This document shows positions 1 to 10,553 of a stretch of DNA of 64,000 nt, in pieces. Source of the stretch: Rhizobium sp. AC27/96 (GTDB lineage: Bacteria > Pseudomonadota > Alphaproteobacteria > Rhizobiales > Rhizobiaceae); the NCBI RefSeq assembly GCF_001692325.1, contig NZ_LXKN01000002.1:124001-188000 (forward strand), read 5' to 3'. A program made the translations under genes and the position numbers. Numbering within the stretch: position 1 is the first letter of the stretch; each line of letters starts with the position of its first letter. The notes under the pieces were generated by a model that searched no databases, was not told where the DNA came from, and was given only the letters and a program-made list of their open reading frames with translations.

Positions 1-2
1 GC

Positions 3-902
3 GCCATCGGCTGCCTCATCGTTCTGCCGCTCGCGGGCTATATCGGCGACTGGATGCAGAGCCTGCATTTCTCGCCGGCCAAACTGCCCGTGGATGTTCA
101 CCTACTGTTCAATATCGCCCTTGCCATCTGCGCCTGGCCCTTCTCAAGCCTGCTCTCGAGAACCATGCTCAGGGTTGTGCATGACGATCCAAAAGCCGAT
201 GACGGCCCCAAATTTCTCGATCAGCAGGCGCTGAACACGCCTGTCGTGGCACTTGCAAGCGCCACACGCGAGGTGCTGGGCGTCGGCGATCTCATCGAAC
301 GCATGCTCATCCGCACCGAAAACGCCTTCAACGACAATGACCTGTCTCCCCTGAAGGAAATTCCCATTCTTGAAAAGCGCGTCGACCAGATCCAGCAGGA
401 GGTGAAGATCTATCTGTCGAAGCTCGGGCGCGATGGGCTCGATCCCGAGAACGGCCGCCGCTCCATCGTTATCATCGATTATGCCATCAACCTCGAACAC
501 ATCGGCGATATCGTGGAAAAGGGTCTTGCCGAGCAGGTGGCGAAGAAGATCGGCAAGGGCCTCACCTTTTCAGACGACGGCTATCGTGAACTGCGAAGCC
601 TCTTCAGCCTGACGATCGACAATCTGCGCATCGCCCAGACCATCCTCGTGACGCGCGATTCCAATCTCGCCAAGCAGTTGATGGAAGTGAAGGTGGACGT
701 GCGCCGGCTCGAAAAGCAATCCTCCGAGCGTCATCTCGAAAGATTGCGGGATGGCCGTATCGACAGCCTGCAGACCAGCTCGTTGCATCTCGACATGCTG
801 CGCGATCTGAAGCGCATCAACGCGCATATCGTATCGGTTGCCCATCCGATCCTGGACGAGAGCGGATTGCTGATCGAGAGCCGGTTGCGGAGCACACAGT
901 AA
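3..902 (+). CDS. Na/Pi cotransporter family protein, C-terminal part (5' truncated by window)
   Basis: The frame is open from the first bases, so the gene begins before the window. The visible N-terminal part is hydrophobic (LIVLPLAGYIGDW, then FNIALAICAWPFSSLL), fitting the last membrane helices of a Na+/phosphate symporter of the PF02690 type. The rest is a soluble, helical region with long charged helices (ERMLIRTENAF, ILEKRVDQIQQEVKIYL, EHIGDIVEKGL) resembling a PhoU domain. That arrangement of symporter plus cytoplasmic PhoU-like tail is known for bacterial NptA/YjbB relatives, which move phosphate across the inner membrane. The family call rests on the tail and the last helices only. 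Confidence 0.8.
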   Translation, partial: AIGCLIVLPLAGYIGDWMQSLHFSPAKLPVDVHLLFNIALAICAWPFSSLLSRTMLRVVHDDPKADDGPKFLDQQALNTPVVALASATREVLGVGDLIERMLIRTENAFNDNDLSPLKEIPILEKRVDQIQQEVKIYLSKLGRDGLDPENGRRSIVIIDYAINLEHIGDIVEKGLAEQVAKKIGKGLTFSDDGYRELRSLFSLTIDNLRIAQTILVTRDSNLAKQLMEVKVDVRRLEKQSSERHLERLRDGRIDSLQTSSLHLDMLRDLKRINAHIVSVAHPILDESGLLIESRLRSTQ

Positions 903-953
903 ACATCACGGCAGGCTGATCGCCTGCCGCTGCAAGCTTCTGTTCCGTCCGGT

Positions 954-1211
954 TCAATCCGCCGACGGCAAGCGCCTCATGGTGAACTCGATGCGATCGC
1001 CGTCGATCTGACGCCAGCTTTCGACTTCGGTCCAATATGCGGCCTTCGGGAATTCATCGAACCATTCGCGCGCCTTGGCGCGCGCATCCGGCCGACTGAG
1101 ACAAAAAGTCTCGCGAACGAACTCGCTCTTTCCGCCGGCGGGATGTTCCTGCCGATAGCGGAATATTCTGCTTCTCAGCCCATCAAGGGGCGGCGGTCCG
1201 GGTATCTTCAT
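954..1211 (-). CDS. Small hypothetical protein (85 aa)
   Basis: I do not recognise this protein. It begins MKIPGPPPLDGLRSRIFRYR and is rich in Arg and Trp, with no signal peptide or membrane segment. The ATG at 1211 is preferred because GAGG lies about nine bases upstream; an upstream in-frame ATG at 1280 would add 23 residues but overlaps the leader of the divergent hemF gene. Codon use looks like the neighbouring genes. It sits convergently to the phosphate transporter gene and divergently from hemF. Confidence 0.6.
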   Translation of the reverse strand: MKIPGPPPLDGLRSRIFRYRQEHPAGGKSEFVRETFCLSRPDARAKAREWFDEFPKAAYWTEVESWRQIDGDRIEFTMRRLPSAD

Positions 1212-1382
1212 GATAAAACCTCGCCAATGTGAGGGAACATAATACCGCATCGAAAAATTTGCGAGTCGATTCTCCTCCATGCCGCCGCACTGGTTGCGCC
1301 GCAGTGTTGCTGCTATTCAAAATCACGATACATACGGTGCGAATCGCGGGCCGCCGGCTGCTCGCACTGTCGGAGAGCATGC

Positions 1383-2294
1383 ATGGAACGACCCAACCTT
1401 CCCAAAGGACTACCCGAGGATATTGAAGCAAAGAAAGAGGCGGCGCGAAGCTGGTTCGAAAGCCTGCGCGACGCGATCTGCGCCGAGTTCGAGCAGTTGG
1501 AAAACGAGCTTGCCGGCCCCCTCTCCGATCAGGAGCCGGGACGCTTCGTCGCCAAGGACTGGCAGCGGGAAAAAGGCCAGGGTGGCGGTGGTCGCATGTC
1601 GATGATGGAAGGCCGTGTCTTCGAGAAAGTCGGCGTCCATACCTCGACCGTCTACGGCGAATTTTCTCCCGATTTCCGTAGCCAGATACCAGGCGCGGAG
1701 GAAGATCCACGCTTCTGGGCATCTGGCTTGTCTTTGATCGCACACCCCGTCAATCCGAACGTGCCCGCCGTGCACATGAATACGCGCATGGTCGTCACCA
1801 CGAGCCATTGGTTCGGCGGCGGCGCCGACCTGACCCCCGTTCTCGATCGCCGCCGTACCCAGGAAGATCCGGACAGCGCCCTTTTTCATCGCGCCATGCA
1901 GATCGTTTGCGACCGGCACGCCGTCGCCGATTATCAGCGCTACAAAAGCTGGTGTGACGAATATTTCTTCCTGAAGCACAGGAACGAAGCGCGCGGCATT
2001 GGCGGCATCTTCTTCGACTGGCTGCATTCGGAAGAGGAAGCCGGCGGCTGGAATGCTGATTTTGCTTTCACCCGCGACGTCGGCCGCGCCTTCTCGATGG
2101 TCTATCCGCGCATCGTCCGCTCGAATTTCAACGAGACATGGACCGAAGAGGATCGCGACGAGCAATTAATCCGTCGCGGACGCTATGTGGAGTTCAATTT
2201 GCTCTACGATCGCGGTACAATATTCGGGCTGAAGACAGGCGGCAACGTCGAGTCGATCCTGTCGTCTCTGCCCCCGGTGGTGCGCTGGCCCTAA
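1383..2294 (+). CDS. hemF: Oxygen-dependent coproporphyrinogen III oxidase
   Basis: Catalyses the O2-dependent oxidative decarboxylation of coproporphyrinogen III to protoporphyrinogen IX in cytoplasmic haem synthesis. The 303-residue length is typical of the family. The family signature [20 protein letters not shown] lies at residues 131-150, including the conserved His residues, followed by IFFDWL near 209 and the C-terminal [15 protein letters not shown] block near 266. The ATG is preceded by GGAGA about seven bases upstream. It stands alone, with divergent and unrelated small genes around it. No FNR-type box was seen upstream. Confidence 0.96.
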   Translation: MERPNLPKGLPEDIEAKKEAARSWFESLRDAICAEFEQLENELAGPLSDQEPGRFVAKDWQREKGQGGGGRMSMMEGRVFEKVGVHTSTVYGEFSPDFRSQIPGAEEDPRFWASGLSLIAHPVNPNVPAVHMNTRMVVTTSHWFGGGADLTPVLDRRRTQEDPDSALFHRAMQIVCDRHAVADYQRYKSWCDEYFFLKHRNEARGIGGIFFDWLHSEEEAGGWNADFAFTRDVGRAFSMVYPRIVRSNFNETWTEEDRDEQLIRRGRYVEFNLLYDRGTIFGLKTGGNVESILSSLPPVVRWP

Positions 2295-2487
2295 GGCCCG
2301 TCGCGCAAGGGCGTGCAGCCGTTTTGCGACGGCGGCACGCGGCGAAGAAGACCTGAAGTGCAGAGAGCGAACCTTGGAGGTCGCGATGTACTTTAGGCGT
2401 TCAAAATAAAATGATCAGGCAGGCCCTGAAATCGACGGGAGAAGACCCTAGGTTACGTAATGCTCGTTTCAATCGGAGGAGGTTGCA

Positions 2488-2766
2488 ATGGCAGTACTGA
2501 ATCAAGCCACGGAAGTTTCGAAGGAAGAGAAGCTTTCGCGGACAGTCGATAGTCCGGAATTCGTCATCCGGCTGGCAGAGGATATGCGGGTCCGCAGCGG
2601 CTCCGATCTGCCGCTCTCCTGCTTCATCGAGCAGGTGAGGATGCAGCTGGCGGGTAAGTCGCCAAGCGATGTCGCCCGCATGGCGGCCGATCGTCCCTCA
2701 AAACAGGCGCCCATGACCAGATATCAGTCATCGGACTGCTTCAAGTCCTGGGCGATGCCGGACTGA
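2488..2766 (+). CDS. Small hypothetical protein (92 aa)
   Basis: Not recognised. It is a soluble, charged protein with a helical middle (EFVIRLAEDMRVRSG, CFIEQVRMQLAGKS) and no signal peptide. The start is well supported by a strong GGAGGAGG ribosome binding site at about 2476-2483. It is followed by a perfect 8-bp inverted repeat (2782-2789 with 2802-2809) and then the DUF1059 gene on the same strand. The strong ribosome binding site and small size suggest an abundant accessory protein, but no function can be assigned. Confidence 0.7.
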   Translation: MAVLNQATEVSKEEKLSRTVDSPEFVIRLAEDMRVRSGSDLPLSCFIEQVRMQLAGKSPSDVARMAADRPSKQAPMTRYQSSDCFKSWAMPD

Positions 2767-2811
2767 GATTCGCAAGACCGCGTCCGGCAAGCAACGGAGC
2801 CTGCCGGACGG

Positions 2812-2837
2812 GGAAACCTTTTCCTGCCCGTTGCGTT
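2812..2837 (+). promoter_or_regulatory. Possible EcfG-type (general stress) promoter
   Basis: GGAAAC at 2812-2817 is followed after 16 bases by CGTT at 2834-2837. This resembles the GGAAC-N16/17-CGTT pattern of the alphaproteobacterial general stress sigma factor, with one extra A in the -35 element. It lies 58 bases before the DUF1059 gene. The match is imperfect and such short patterns arise by chance. Confidence 0.2.
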
Positions 2838-2894
2838 TAACTTCGTGTCCTTCGACATGAGGGACCCCACTGCGTTCAATCTCAGGAGGAAGAC

Positions 2895-3080
2895 ATGCGA
2901 CTTTTCGAATGCGGTACATTGGTACCCGGCTGCGCTTGGCACACACGCGCCAAGGACGATGCCGAAGTAGTTCGCCGTGCCGTCGAGCATATGCGCGATG
3001 CCCATGGCGAAACGATCGTCCGCGAAAATATGGTCGACAACATCAAGGCGCGTATTCGTGATGAGGCGCAGGCCGCCTGA
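2895..3080 (+). CDS. DUF1059 domain small protein (61 aa)
   Basis: A short soluble protein beginning MRLFECGTLVPGCAWHTRAK, with the two Cys and the HMRDAHG stretch typical of the DUF1059 family. The function of that family is not established. The start is backed by AGGAGGA six bases upstream. It lies downstream of another small gene with an equally strong ribosome binding site, separated by a hairpin, and is convergent with cca. A possible stress-type promoter sits in the preceding gap. Confidence 0.85.
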   Translation: MRLFECGTLVPGCAWHTRAKDDAEVVRRAVEHMRDAHGETIVRENMVDNIKARIRDEAQAA

Positions 3081-3094
3081 TCGGCTTGCTGCCG

Positions 3095-4351
3095 TCAGGC
3101 GTTCGCCAGATCCTTCAGCCGGGCGAGCAGTTTTGCCCGGTCCGCGGCAAAGTTAGCTTCCACCCATTCCTGTTCGAGCGTGCTGAGAAATTCTCCGACC
3201 CTAGGGCCTGCCGCAACACCGGCGGCAAGCACGTCCGCCCCGCTGAGAGGGAAAGCAGGCTTTTTCCATTTTTCGGTTCGCTGCAGCAATTTGCCGATCC
3301 GTGCGCTGCGCGCCATTTCTTCGAAATCGCCCTCCGCCTTGCCGCGTGCAACGGCCAGCGCCAGTCTCAGCCGCGCCGCAACCCCCATGGGGTCATGGCG
3401 ATACAGCAGGCGATCGAAGCCAGCTTCCGACATATCGTCCTTGACCACAGGCGCAGTCGCCCAGGCCTGCAGATAGGCAGCCTCCGCTTTCGAAAGCCGC
3501 AACCGCTCCGCCAGCTTGGCCAGTCTCGCAGCATCCGGCGGCACGATAACTGCCAGTCGCAGCAGGGGATCGGCCGGCCAGCCGAGAGCCTGTTCGGCGG
3601 CCACCAGAGCCGGAACGGCATCAATGCCCCATTTTTCCGTTTCCGGCAGAACCTCGGTCAATATCCCGACCTGGCGCATCCAGAGCAGAGCCCGGCCGGG
3701 ATCGTTGGCCGAGAGCAGCTTCTTCATCTCGGACCAGACACGCTCGGCCGACAGCGTCGCGATCTTCGATCGCGCGCCGGCGCAGGCGCGCAGCCCATCC
3801 GCATCCGGCCGGCCGCTGCCGTAATGCGCAAAGAAACGGAAGAAGCGCAATATGCGCAGATAGTCCTCCGCGATCCGGGTCGCAGCGTCGCCGATAAAGC
3901 GGATATTCCGACGCTCCAGATCGGCAAGCCCGCCAACAAGATCGACCACTTCGCCATCAGCCGACGCATAAAGCGCATTGATGGTCAGGTCGCGGCGTTC
4001 CGCATCCGCCTGCCAGTCCTCGCTGAAGGCAACGAGTGCGCGGCGCCCGTCCGTCTCCACATCCCGGCGCAAGGTGGTGATTTCGAACGGCTTTCCGTCG
4101 ATGACCAGGGTGACGGTTCCATGCGCGATGCCTGTTGGCACCGCCTTGATACCCGCTGCATTTGCTCTTTCGACAACAGCCTCCGGCAGCAACGTCGTTG
4201 CGATGTCGATATCGGCGACCGGCAGGCCCATGAGGCTGTTGCGCACGGCACCCCCAACGACGCGGCCCTCGCCGCCATCGGCATTGAGCAAGGATAGAAC
4301 CCGCCCCAGCGCCTCATCCCGGAACCATGTCTCGCCGGCAACGGACGTCAT
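3095..4351 (-). CDS. cca: CCA-adding enzyme / tRNA nucleotidyltransferase
   Basis: Adds or repairs the 3' CCA end of tRNAs (class II nucleotidyltransferase; poly(A) polymerase relatives share the fold). The N-terminal catalytic head shows VVGGAVRNSLMGLPVADIDI at residues 31-50, with the two carboxylates of the metal-binding DxD pair, then the RRDLTINALYAS motif near 118. The C-terminal helical part follows. At 418 residues it has the usual length for rhizobial members. It is the last gene of a three-gene minus-strand cluster; its start overlaps the Nudix stop by four bases (ATGA), indicating translational coupling. Confidence 0.95.
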   Translation of the reverse strand: MTSVAGETWFRDEALGRVLSLLNADGGEGRVVGGAVRNSLMGLPVADIDIATTLLPEAVVERANAAGIKAVPTGIAHGTVTLVIDGKPFEITTLRRDVETDGRRALVAFSEDWQADAERRDLTINALYASADGEVVDLVGGLADLERRNIRFIGDAATRIAEDYLRILRFFRFFAHYGSGRPDADGLRACAGARSKIATLSAERVWSEMKKLLSANDPGRALLWMRQVGILTEVLPETEKWGIDAVPALVAAEQALGWPADPLLRLAVIVPPDAARLAKLAERLRLSKAEAAYLQAWATAPVVKDDMSEAGFDRLLYRHDPMGVAARLRLALAVARGKAEGDFEEMARSARIGKLLQRTEKWKKPAFPLSGADVLAAGVAAGPRVGEFLSTLEQEWVEANFAADRAKLLARLKDLANA

Positions 4352-4983
4352 GTGTAAAGCCTTTCATAAAGCGTGCGGACGATGCCCGCGGTAATGCCCC
4401 AGATCATCCGCTGCCCATAGGGCATGCGATAGAAGTGGCGCTCGGTGCCCTGCCAGAGCATGGTGTCGGTCGCATGATGGCCCGGGTCCATCAGAAAGGA
4501 GAGCGGCACCTCGAAGGCATCCTCCACCTCGGTCGGATTAAGGGCCAAGTCGAAGCCGGGCTTTACGACGGCCAGGATTGGCGTGATGCGAAAGCCGGTA
4601 GCCGCCAGATAATGCGGGAGCCGCGCAACGGGCTCTATGAAAATATCCGCAAGCCCGATTTCCTCGCCCGCCTCGCGCACGGCAGCCATTTCCGGTGAAG
4701 CGTCCTCGGGATCGATGGCGCCACCAGGAAAAGCGATCTGGCCTGAATGCTTGCGCAAGGTCGATGTCCTGAGCGTGAAAATCACCTTGGCATCGTCGCC
4801 GCTGTCGACGACCGGCACGAGCACGGCGGCATCTTTCAGCTTCAGACCTTCGACTTGCGATATTGTTTCAGGATTGAGAATGTGATCGCCATGATCTCGC
4901 CAGGCAAATTCGACGGGACCACCGCTTTGATGCAGGGCACGACGGCGAAATTCATCCGCAGAATAGAGGGGGAATTCGCTCAT
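4348..4983 (-). CDS. Nudix hydrolase, CoA pyrophosphatase-like
   Basis: Hydrolyses nucleoside-diphosphate-linked compounds; the closest family is the NudL/CoA diphosphatase group, inferred from length (211 aa) and motif context. The Nudix box is GGAIDPEDASPEMAAVREA followed by GEEIGL (about residues 87-111), preceded by SGQIAFPGGA, which is typical of the CoA-hydrolysing subgroup. It overlaps both neighbours by four bases (DUF1285 upstream, cca downstream), so the three are one transcription unit. Confidence 0.9.
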   Translation of the reverse strand: MSEFPLYSADEFRRRALHQSGGPVEFAWRDHGDHILNPETISQVEGLKLKDAAVLVPVVDSGDDAKVIFTLRTSTLRKHSGQIAFPGGAIDPEDASPEMAAVREAGEEIGLADIFIEPVARLPHYLAATGFRITPILAVVKPGFDLALNPTEVEDAFEVPLSFLMDPGHHATDTMLWQGTERHFYRMPYGQRMIWGITAGIVRTLYERLYT

Positions 4984-5603
4984 CGCGTCAGGGCATCCAG
5001 CTCGGCAACCGGCATGACGGGAAAGATGGAGCTGCCGGAGCGTATGCAGAAGATTTCCCGCCCGGCAATCTCCACGGGCTCGCCGAGTTCGACGAGGTCA
5101 TACATCACCGCACGCGTCACCAGCGCCTCCAGGCGCCCGCGAACATGCAGATAGGGCTTCAACTCATCGTTTTCGCCACGGATGACGAACCGTATCGGAT
5201 GCTCCCTGCCCGCCTCGACGACATCGCCGACATTGGTGCGAAACGTCAGCACACGCCGGCCGTCGCGCTCCGTCACACTCATCTCGACGGCAACGAAGGG
5301 TGCATCGACGACGCGGATCCCGACCTTTTCCACAGGCGTGACGAGATATGTCTTCTCGTCCGCATCCTTGCGCAGCACGGTGGAAAACAGCCGCACCAGC
5401 GGCGCGCGGCCGATCGGCGTGCCCAGATAGTACCAGGTGCCGTCGGCGCGAATTTCCATGTCGATATCGCCGCAAAACGGCGGATCCCAACGATCGACGG
5501 GCGGCAGGCCCTTCTTTCGACCGCCGCTATCGCCCGCAGCACGGGAAATCAGCGCTGCAAGGCTCGCTGCATCACCTGTCGTCCTGATGTCTTCGGTTGC
5601 CAT
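4980..5603 (-). CDS. DUF1285 domain protein
   Basis: A 207-residue soluble protein. The central stretch (IDMEIRADGTWYYLGTPIGR, LVRLFSTVLRKDADEKTYLV) matches the DUF1285 family, whose biochemical role is not established. It is the first gene of the minus-strand trio with the Nudix hydrolase and cca, and overlaps the next gene by four bases. The divergent MoxR gene starts 168 bases away, so promoters for both units should lie in 5604-5771. Confidence 0.88.
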   Translation of the reverse strand: MATEDIRTTGDAASLAALISRAAGDSGGRKKGLPPVDRWDPPFCGDIDMEIRADGTWYYLGTPIGRAPLVRLFSTVLRKDADEKTYLVTPVEKVGIRVVDAPFVAVEMSVTERDGRRVLTFRTNVGDVVEAGREHPIRFVIRGENDELKPYLHVRGRLEALVTRAVMYDLVELGEPVEIAGREIFCIRSGSSIFPVMPVAELDALTR

Positions 5604-5771
5604 TCTTCCGTCCCGGTTCGCCGTTAGTCACGAATACGACAGTTTCTCACGAGATAGTCATTCGAAACGTGCTTGTCAGCCATGTTCGTGGCGATAAGTT
5701 GTATTGATTATGAGGCAAATGTGTAAGGTCTGCGAATCGCGCGCACCGTTTTTCTGCCATTGGAGACGCAA

Positions 5772-6785
<1,014 letters not shown>

Positions 6786-6812
6786 GCTTGAGGTCGAGGA
6801 GAATTTAAACGC

Positions 6813-7733
6813 GTGGCATCCATCGGACAGATCGTCAGACCGACTTCAGGCAATGATGCGCTCTCCCGTGCCCGCAGTCGCGCCGCCCTCGTGCCGGATT
6901 GCCTCGTGGAAGCCAAGCGCATCGCCAACACGGTCATTGCCGGATGGCACGGCCGGCGCAAGCGCGGCATCGGCGAGAACTTCTGGCAATTCCGTCCCTA
7001 TAGCGAGGGCGAAAGCCTCTCGCGCATCGATTGGCGCCGCTCGGCCCGCGACGATCACACCTATATCCGCGATCACGAATGGGAAGCCGCCCACACGATC
7101 TGGCTCTGGGCCGACCTCTCGCCATCGATGATGTATAAATCGACCTACGGCCATGTTTCCAAGGAGGGCCGCGCGCTGGTGCTGATGCTGGCGCTTGCGG
7201 AAATCCTGTCCCGGTCCGGCGAGCGCATCGGCTGCCCCGGCATCATGGAGCCGGTCTCGACCCGCAACGCCGCCGAACGGCTGGCGGCCGCCCTGATGCA
7301 TACGCCGCTCGAAGGCGGATTGCCGCAGACGGCGATGATCCGCGGCTGGAGCGATATCGTGCTCATCGGCGATTTTCTGGATGACGCCGACAGCGTGATG
7401 AGCCGCATCGGACCTCTGGCGCGACGCGGCTTGCGCGGCCATGTCGTCGAAGTTGCCGATCCCGCCGAGGAAATCTTCCCTTATAGCGGTCGCACCGAGT
7501 TCAGCGATCCGGAAACCGGCTCGAAGCTGATCGCCGGCCGCGCGGAAAATCTGCGAGATGATTATCAGCGCGCCTATCTCGCCCGTCGCGAAAACCTTGG
7601 TCAATCGCTGCGTCATCTCGGCTGGACCTTCGTCAATCATCGTACCGACCGTCTGGCATCGGAAGCGCTGGTGGCCGTCCACATGTACCTCTCCGGCATG
7701 CCTTCCAGGGTCGCGCCAGGAGGACAGCCATGA
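6813..7733 (+). CDS. DUF58 domain protein
   Basis: A 306-residue protein of the DUF58 group, which carries a degenerate VWA fold and is the usual partner of MoxR ATPases. The diagnostic segment IDWRRSARDDHTYIRDHEWE lies near residues 70-89, followed by WLWADLSPSM. It starts with GTG, with GAGGAG about ten bases upstream. Its stop overlaps the next gene by four bases. Known MoxR-DUF58 units are proposed to act in envelope assembly or stress; the specific role here is inferred from that context only. Confidence 0.9.
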   Translation: MASIGQIVRPTSGNDALSRARSRAALVPDCLVEAKRIANTVIAGWHGRRKRGIGENFWQFRPYSEGESLSRIDWRRSARDDHTYIRDHEWEAAHTIWLWADLSPSMMYKSTYGHVSKEGRALVLMLALAEILSRSGERIGCPGIMEPVSTRNAAERLAAALMHTPLEGGLPQTAMIRGWSDIVLIGDFLDDADSVMSRIGPLARRGLRGHVVEVADPAEEIFPYSGRTEFSDPETGSKLIAGRAENLRDDYQRAYLARRENLGQSLRHLGWTFVNHRTDRLASEALVAVHMYLSGMPSRVAPGGQP

Positions 7734-10552
7734 CCGGTCTTTCCTTCGCATTCGCCTCGCCGGCGATCCTCGCAGCTCTGGTCCTGCTTCCGGTGATCTG
7801 GTGGCTCCTGCGCCTGACACCGCCGCAGCCCCGCGCGGAAGTCTTTCCGCCGTTGCGTATTCTGGCAACGATCCTCAAGCGCGAGGAAACGCCGGCGCGC
7901 AGCCCATGGTGGCTGACGTTGCTGCGCATGCTGCTCGCCGCACTCGTCATCCTCGCCGTCGCCAATCCGATGTTCAATCCGCGCACCAACACCCTGTCGA
8001 GTGGCGGTCCGCTGGTGTTGATGATCGACAATAGCTGGGCTAGCGCCTCGGATTGGGAGCGCCGCGTCCGAACAGCCGATGCGCTCATCGACGATGCCGA
8101 CGCCAAGGGCATTCCGGTCTCGATCGCCTTCACTGCCGAGCAAGGCAATGACGCGACGCCGGGTGCCGCGACCGCAGCCCGCGACAAGCTGCATGCGATG
8201 AACCCGCGACCGCTGGTGCCCGACCGCCAGCGCGCCGTCGACGCGGTGAAGGCCGCGCTCAACGGCAGCAAGCCGGGTACGGTCGCCTTCATCTCCGACG
8301 GTATCGAGAGCAAGGACAAGGACGACATCGTCAATCGGCTTTCCGCCCTTCAGCCGAGCGAACTGCGCCTGATTGAAGGTGACGGCAGCGATGTTCTCGC
8401 AATCACCGGCGCAGCCAATAACGCCAGTGACATGACCGTTACGGCAACACGGCTGAACGGCACCAGCCCGCTGCGCCTCGGACTGACGGCGCAGGACAAT
8501 CAGGGCCGGCCCATCGCCGCCGGTTCGCTCGATTTCGCGGGCGGCCAAACGGTTGCCAGCGGCTTGATCGCCGCTCCGTTCGAGATGCGCAACGATTTCG
8601 CCCGCATCAGCGTCGACCGCTACGCCAGCGCCGGCTCGGTGCACCTTCTCGACGACGGCTTTCGCCGCCGCCGCGTTGCGCTTCTTTCCGGACAGGCGGC
8701 CGACGAATTCCAGCCGATCCTGTCGCCGCTCTACTATATCCAGCGCGCCCTGCAGCCCTACGCGGACCTGATCCAGCCCAACAGCGCCGATCTGGCAAAG
8801 TCGATCCCCGAACTGCTCGCAGGCAATCCGTCCATAATGATCATGGCCGATGTCGGCCGCCTGCCGCAGGAGAGCTACGCTCCGTTGCAGCGCTGGATTC
8901 AAAATGGCGGCACGCTCGTCCGCTTCGCCGGCCCCCGCCTGGCCGCAGCGCCGACCGATGACCCGCTTGTTCCCGTGACCTTGCGGCAGGGCGAGCGCAC
9001 CTTCGGCGGCGCCCTCTCCTGGGCCGAGCCGCAGCCATTGGCTGACTTCCCCGCCTTCGGCCCCTTCGCCGGCATGCAGAAGCCCACCAATGTGCTGGTC
9101 AAGCGGCAGGTTCTGGCCGAGCCGACGCCTGATCTTGCCGAACGCACCTGGGCAAGCCTTGCGGACGGGACACCGCTGGTCACCGAGAAGCAGATGCAGG
9201 CTGGCCGCATCGTCCTTTTCCATGTCAGCGCCGAGCCGCAATGGTCGGACCTGCCGATCTCGGGCGATTTCGTTGAAATGCTGCGCCGGCTCGTGCAGCT
9301 GTCGCGCTCCGGCGGCGTCGCATCGGCGGAAGGCGCAGCCAAGACGGCCGAGGCAATGCCACCTTACCGGCTTCTCACCGCCAAGGGCGTGCTGACAAGC
9401 GAGATCGGCACCGCCCGTCCGCTGGAACCAGGCATCAAGGGCGCGGCCGTTGCCAGTTTCGACAATCCACCGGGCCTCTACGGCTCCGAAGAGGGCTTTA
9501 CCGCACTGAACATCCTGCCCGCCGGCGCCACGCTCAAGCCACTCGATGCCTCAGCGACGGGCACGGTGACAAGGGATGGCCTCATCGGTGGCGAGGCATG
9601 GTCGGCCAAGCCGATCCTCTTCACCCTCGCCTTCCTTGTCCTGCTTGCCGACAGCCTGATCGTCCTCTTCATGAACGGCGCCTTCCCCCGTCTTGGCAGA
9701 TCGACGAAAACCATGGCCGGCGGCGCGGCAATGCTGATGCTGGCGATCTCGGTCGCCGTCTTCCTGCATCCTGCGACCGCTCTCGCCAATGATTCCAAGC
9801 CCGGCGACGACACCATATATTCGCGGTTGGACAAGACGCATCTTGCCTATGTCGTCACAGGCGAATCCGAGGTGGACCATCTTTCCGAGCGCGGTCTTGC
9901 CGGCCTCTCCGATTACCTGACATATCGAACGACCCTGGAGCCCGGGCCACCGGTGGGACTGGATCCGGCAAAGGATGAACTCGCCTTTTATCCGCTGATC
10001 TACTGGCCGATATCGGCGACAGCGCCGATGCCGTCCAATGACGCAATCAACCGCATCGATGCCTATATGCGCAACGGCGGCACCGTGCTCTTCGACACTC
10101 GCGATGCCATCGATACGATGGGCGACACATCGTCGCCTAGCCCGAACGGCCAGCGGCTGCAACAGATTCTCGCCAACCTCGACATCCCGCCTCTCGAACC
10201 CGTGCCGTCAGGGCACGTGCTCACCAAGTCCTTCTACCTGTTGTCGAGCTTTCCCGGCCGCTATGCCGACAGCCCGCTTTGGATCGAGGCGCGGCAGGAT
10301 ACGCGGCGCGACGGCAACGCCGTGGCATCCTCCGATGGCGTGACGCCGATCATGATCACGGGCAATGACTTCGCAGGCGCCTGGGCCGTGGACGATAACG
10401 GCACGCCTTTGCTGCCGACCGTGCCTCCGGACGAAACCCAGCGTGAATATGCCTACCGCACCGGCGTCAACATCATGATGTACATGCTGACCGGAAACTA
10501 TAAGGCCGATCAGGTGCACATCCCGGATATCCTGCAACGGTTGGGGCAATAA
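7730..10552 (+). CDS. BatA-like/DUF4159 membrane protein with degenerate VWA domain (940 aa)
   Basis: Residues 1-90 hold two membrane helices and an aerotolerance-regulator (BatA) type N-terminus (FASPAILAALVLLPVIWWLL; FPPLRILATIL). A VWA-like region follows: the position of the metal-binding DxSxS motif reads DNSWAS, so the metal site looks incomplete. Further membrane helices lie near 640-680, and the C-terminal 240 residues match DUF4159 (HLAYVVTGESEVDHLSERGL, FYPLIYWPIS, NGGTVLFDTRD). It overlaps the DUF58 gene by four bases and ends one base before the next gene. It is probably inner-membrane anchored and a MoxR client. Confidence 0.88.
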   Translation: MTGLSFAFASPAILAALVLLPVIWWLLRLTPPQPRAEVFPPLRILATILKREETPARSPWWLTLLRMLLAALVILAVANPMFNPRTNTLSSGGPLVLMIDNSWASASDWERRVRTADALIDDADAKGIPVSIAFTAEQGNDATPGAATAARDKLHAMNPRPLVPDRQRAVDAVKAALNGSKPGTVAFISDGIESKDKDDIVNRLSALQPSELRLIEGDGSDVLAITGAANNASDMTVTATRLNGTSPLRLGLTAQDNQGRPIAAGSLDFAGGQTVASGLIAAPFEMRNDFARISVDRYASAGSVHLLDDGFRRRRVALLSGQAADEFQPILSPLYYIQRALQPYADLIQPNSADLAKSIPELLAGNPSIMIMADVGRLPQESYAPLQRWIQNGGTLVRFAGPRLAAAPTDDPLVPVTLRQGERTFGGALSWAEPQPLADFPAFGPFAGMQKPTNVLVKRQVLAEPTPDLAERTWASLADGTPLVTEKQMQAGRIVLFHVSAEPQWSDLPISGDFVEMLRRLVQLSRSGGVASAEGAAKTAEAMPPYRLLTAKGVLTSEIGTARPLEPGIKGAAVASFDNPPGLYGSEEGFTALNILPAGATLKPLDASATGTVTRDGLIGGEAWSAKPILFTLAFLVLLADSLIVLFMNGAFPRLGRSTKTMAGGAAMLMLAISVAVFLHPATALANDSKPGDDTIYSRLDKTHLAYVVTGESEVDHLSERGLAGLSDYLTYRTTLEPGPPVGLDPAKDELAFYPLIYWPISATAPMPSNDAINRIDAYMRNGGTVLFDTRDAIDTMGDTSSPSPNGQRLQQILANLDIPPLEPVPSGHVLTKSFYLLSSFPGRYADSPLWIEARQDTRRDGNAVASSDGVTPIMITGNDFAGAWAVDDNGTPLLPTVPPDETQREYAYRTGVNIMMYMLTGNYKADQVHIPDILQRLGQ

Positions 10553-10553
10553 G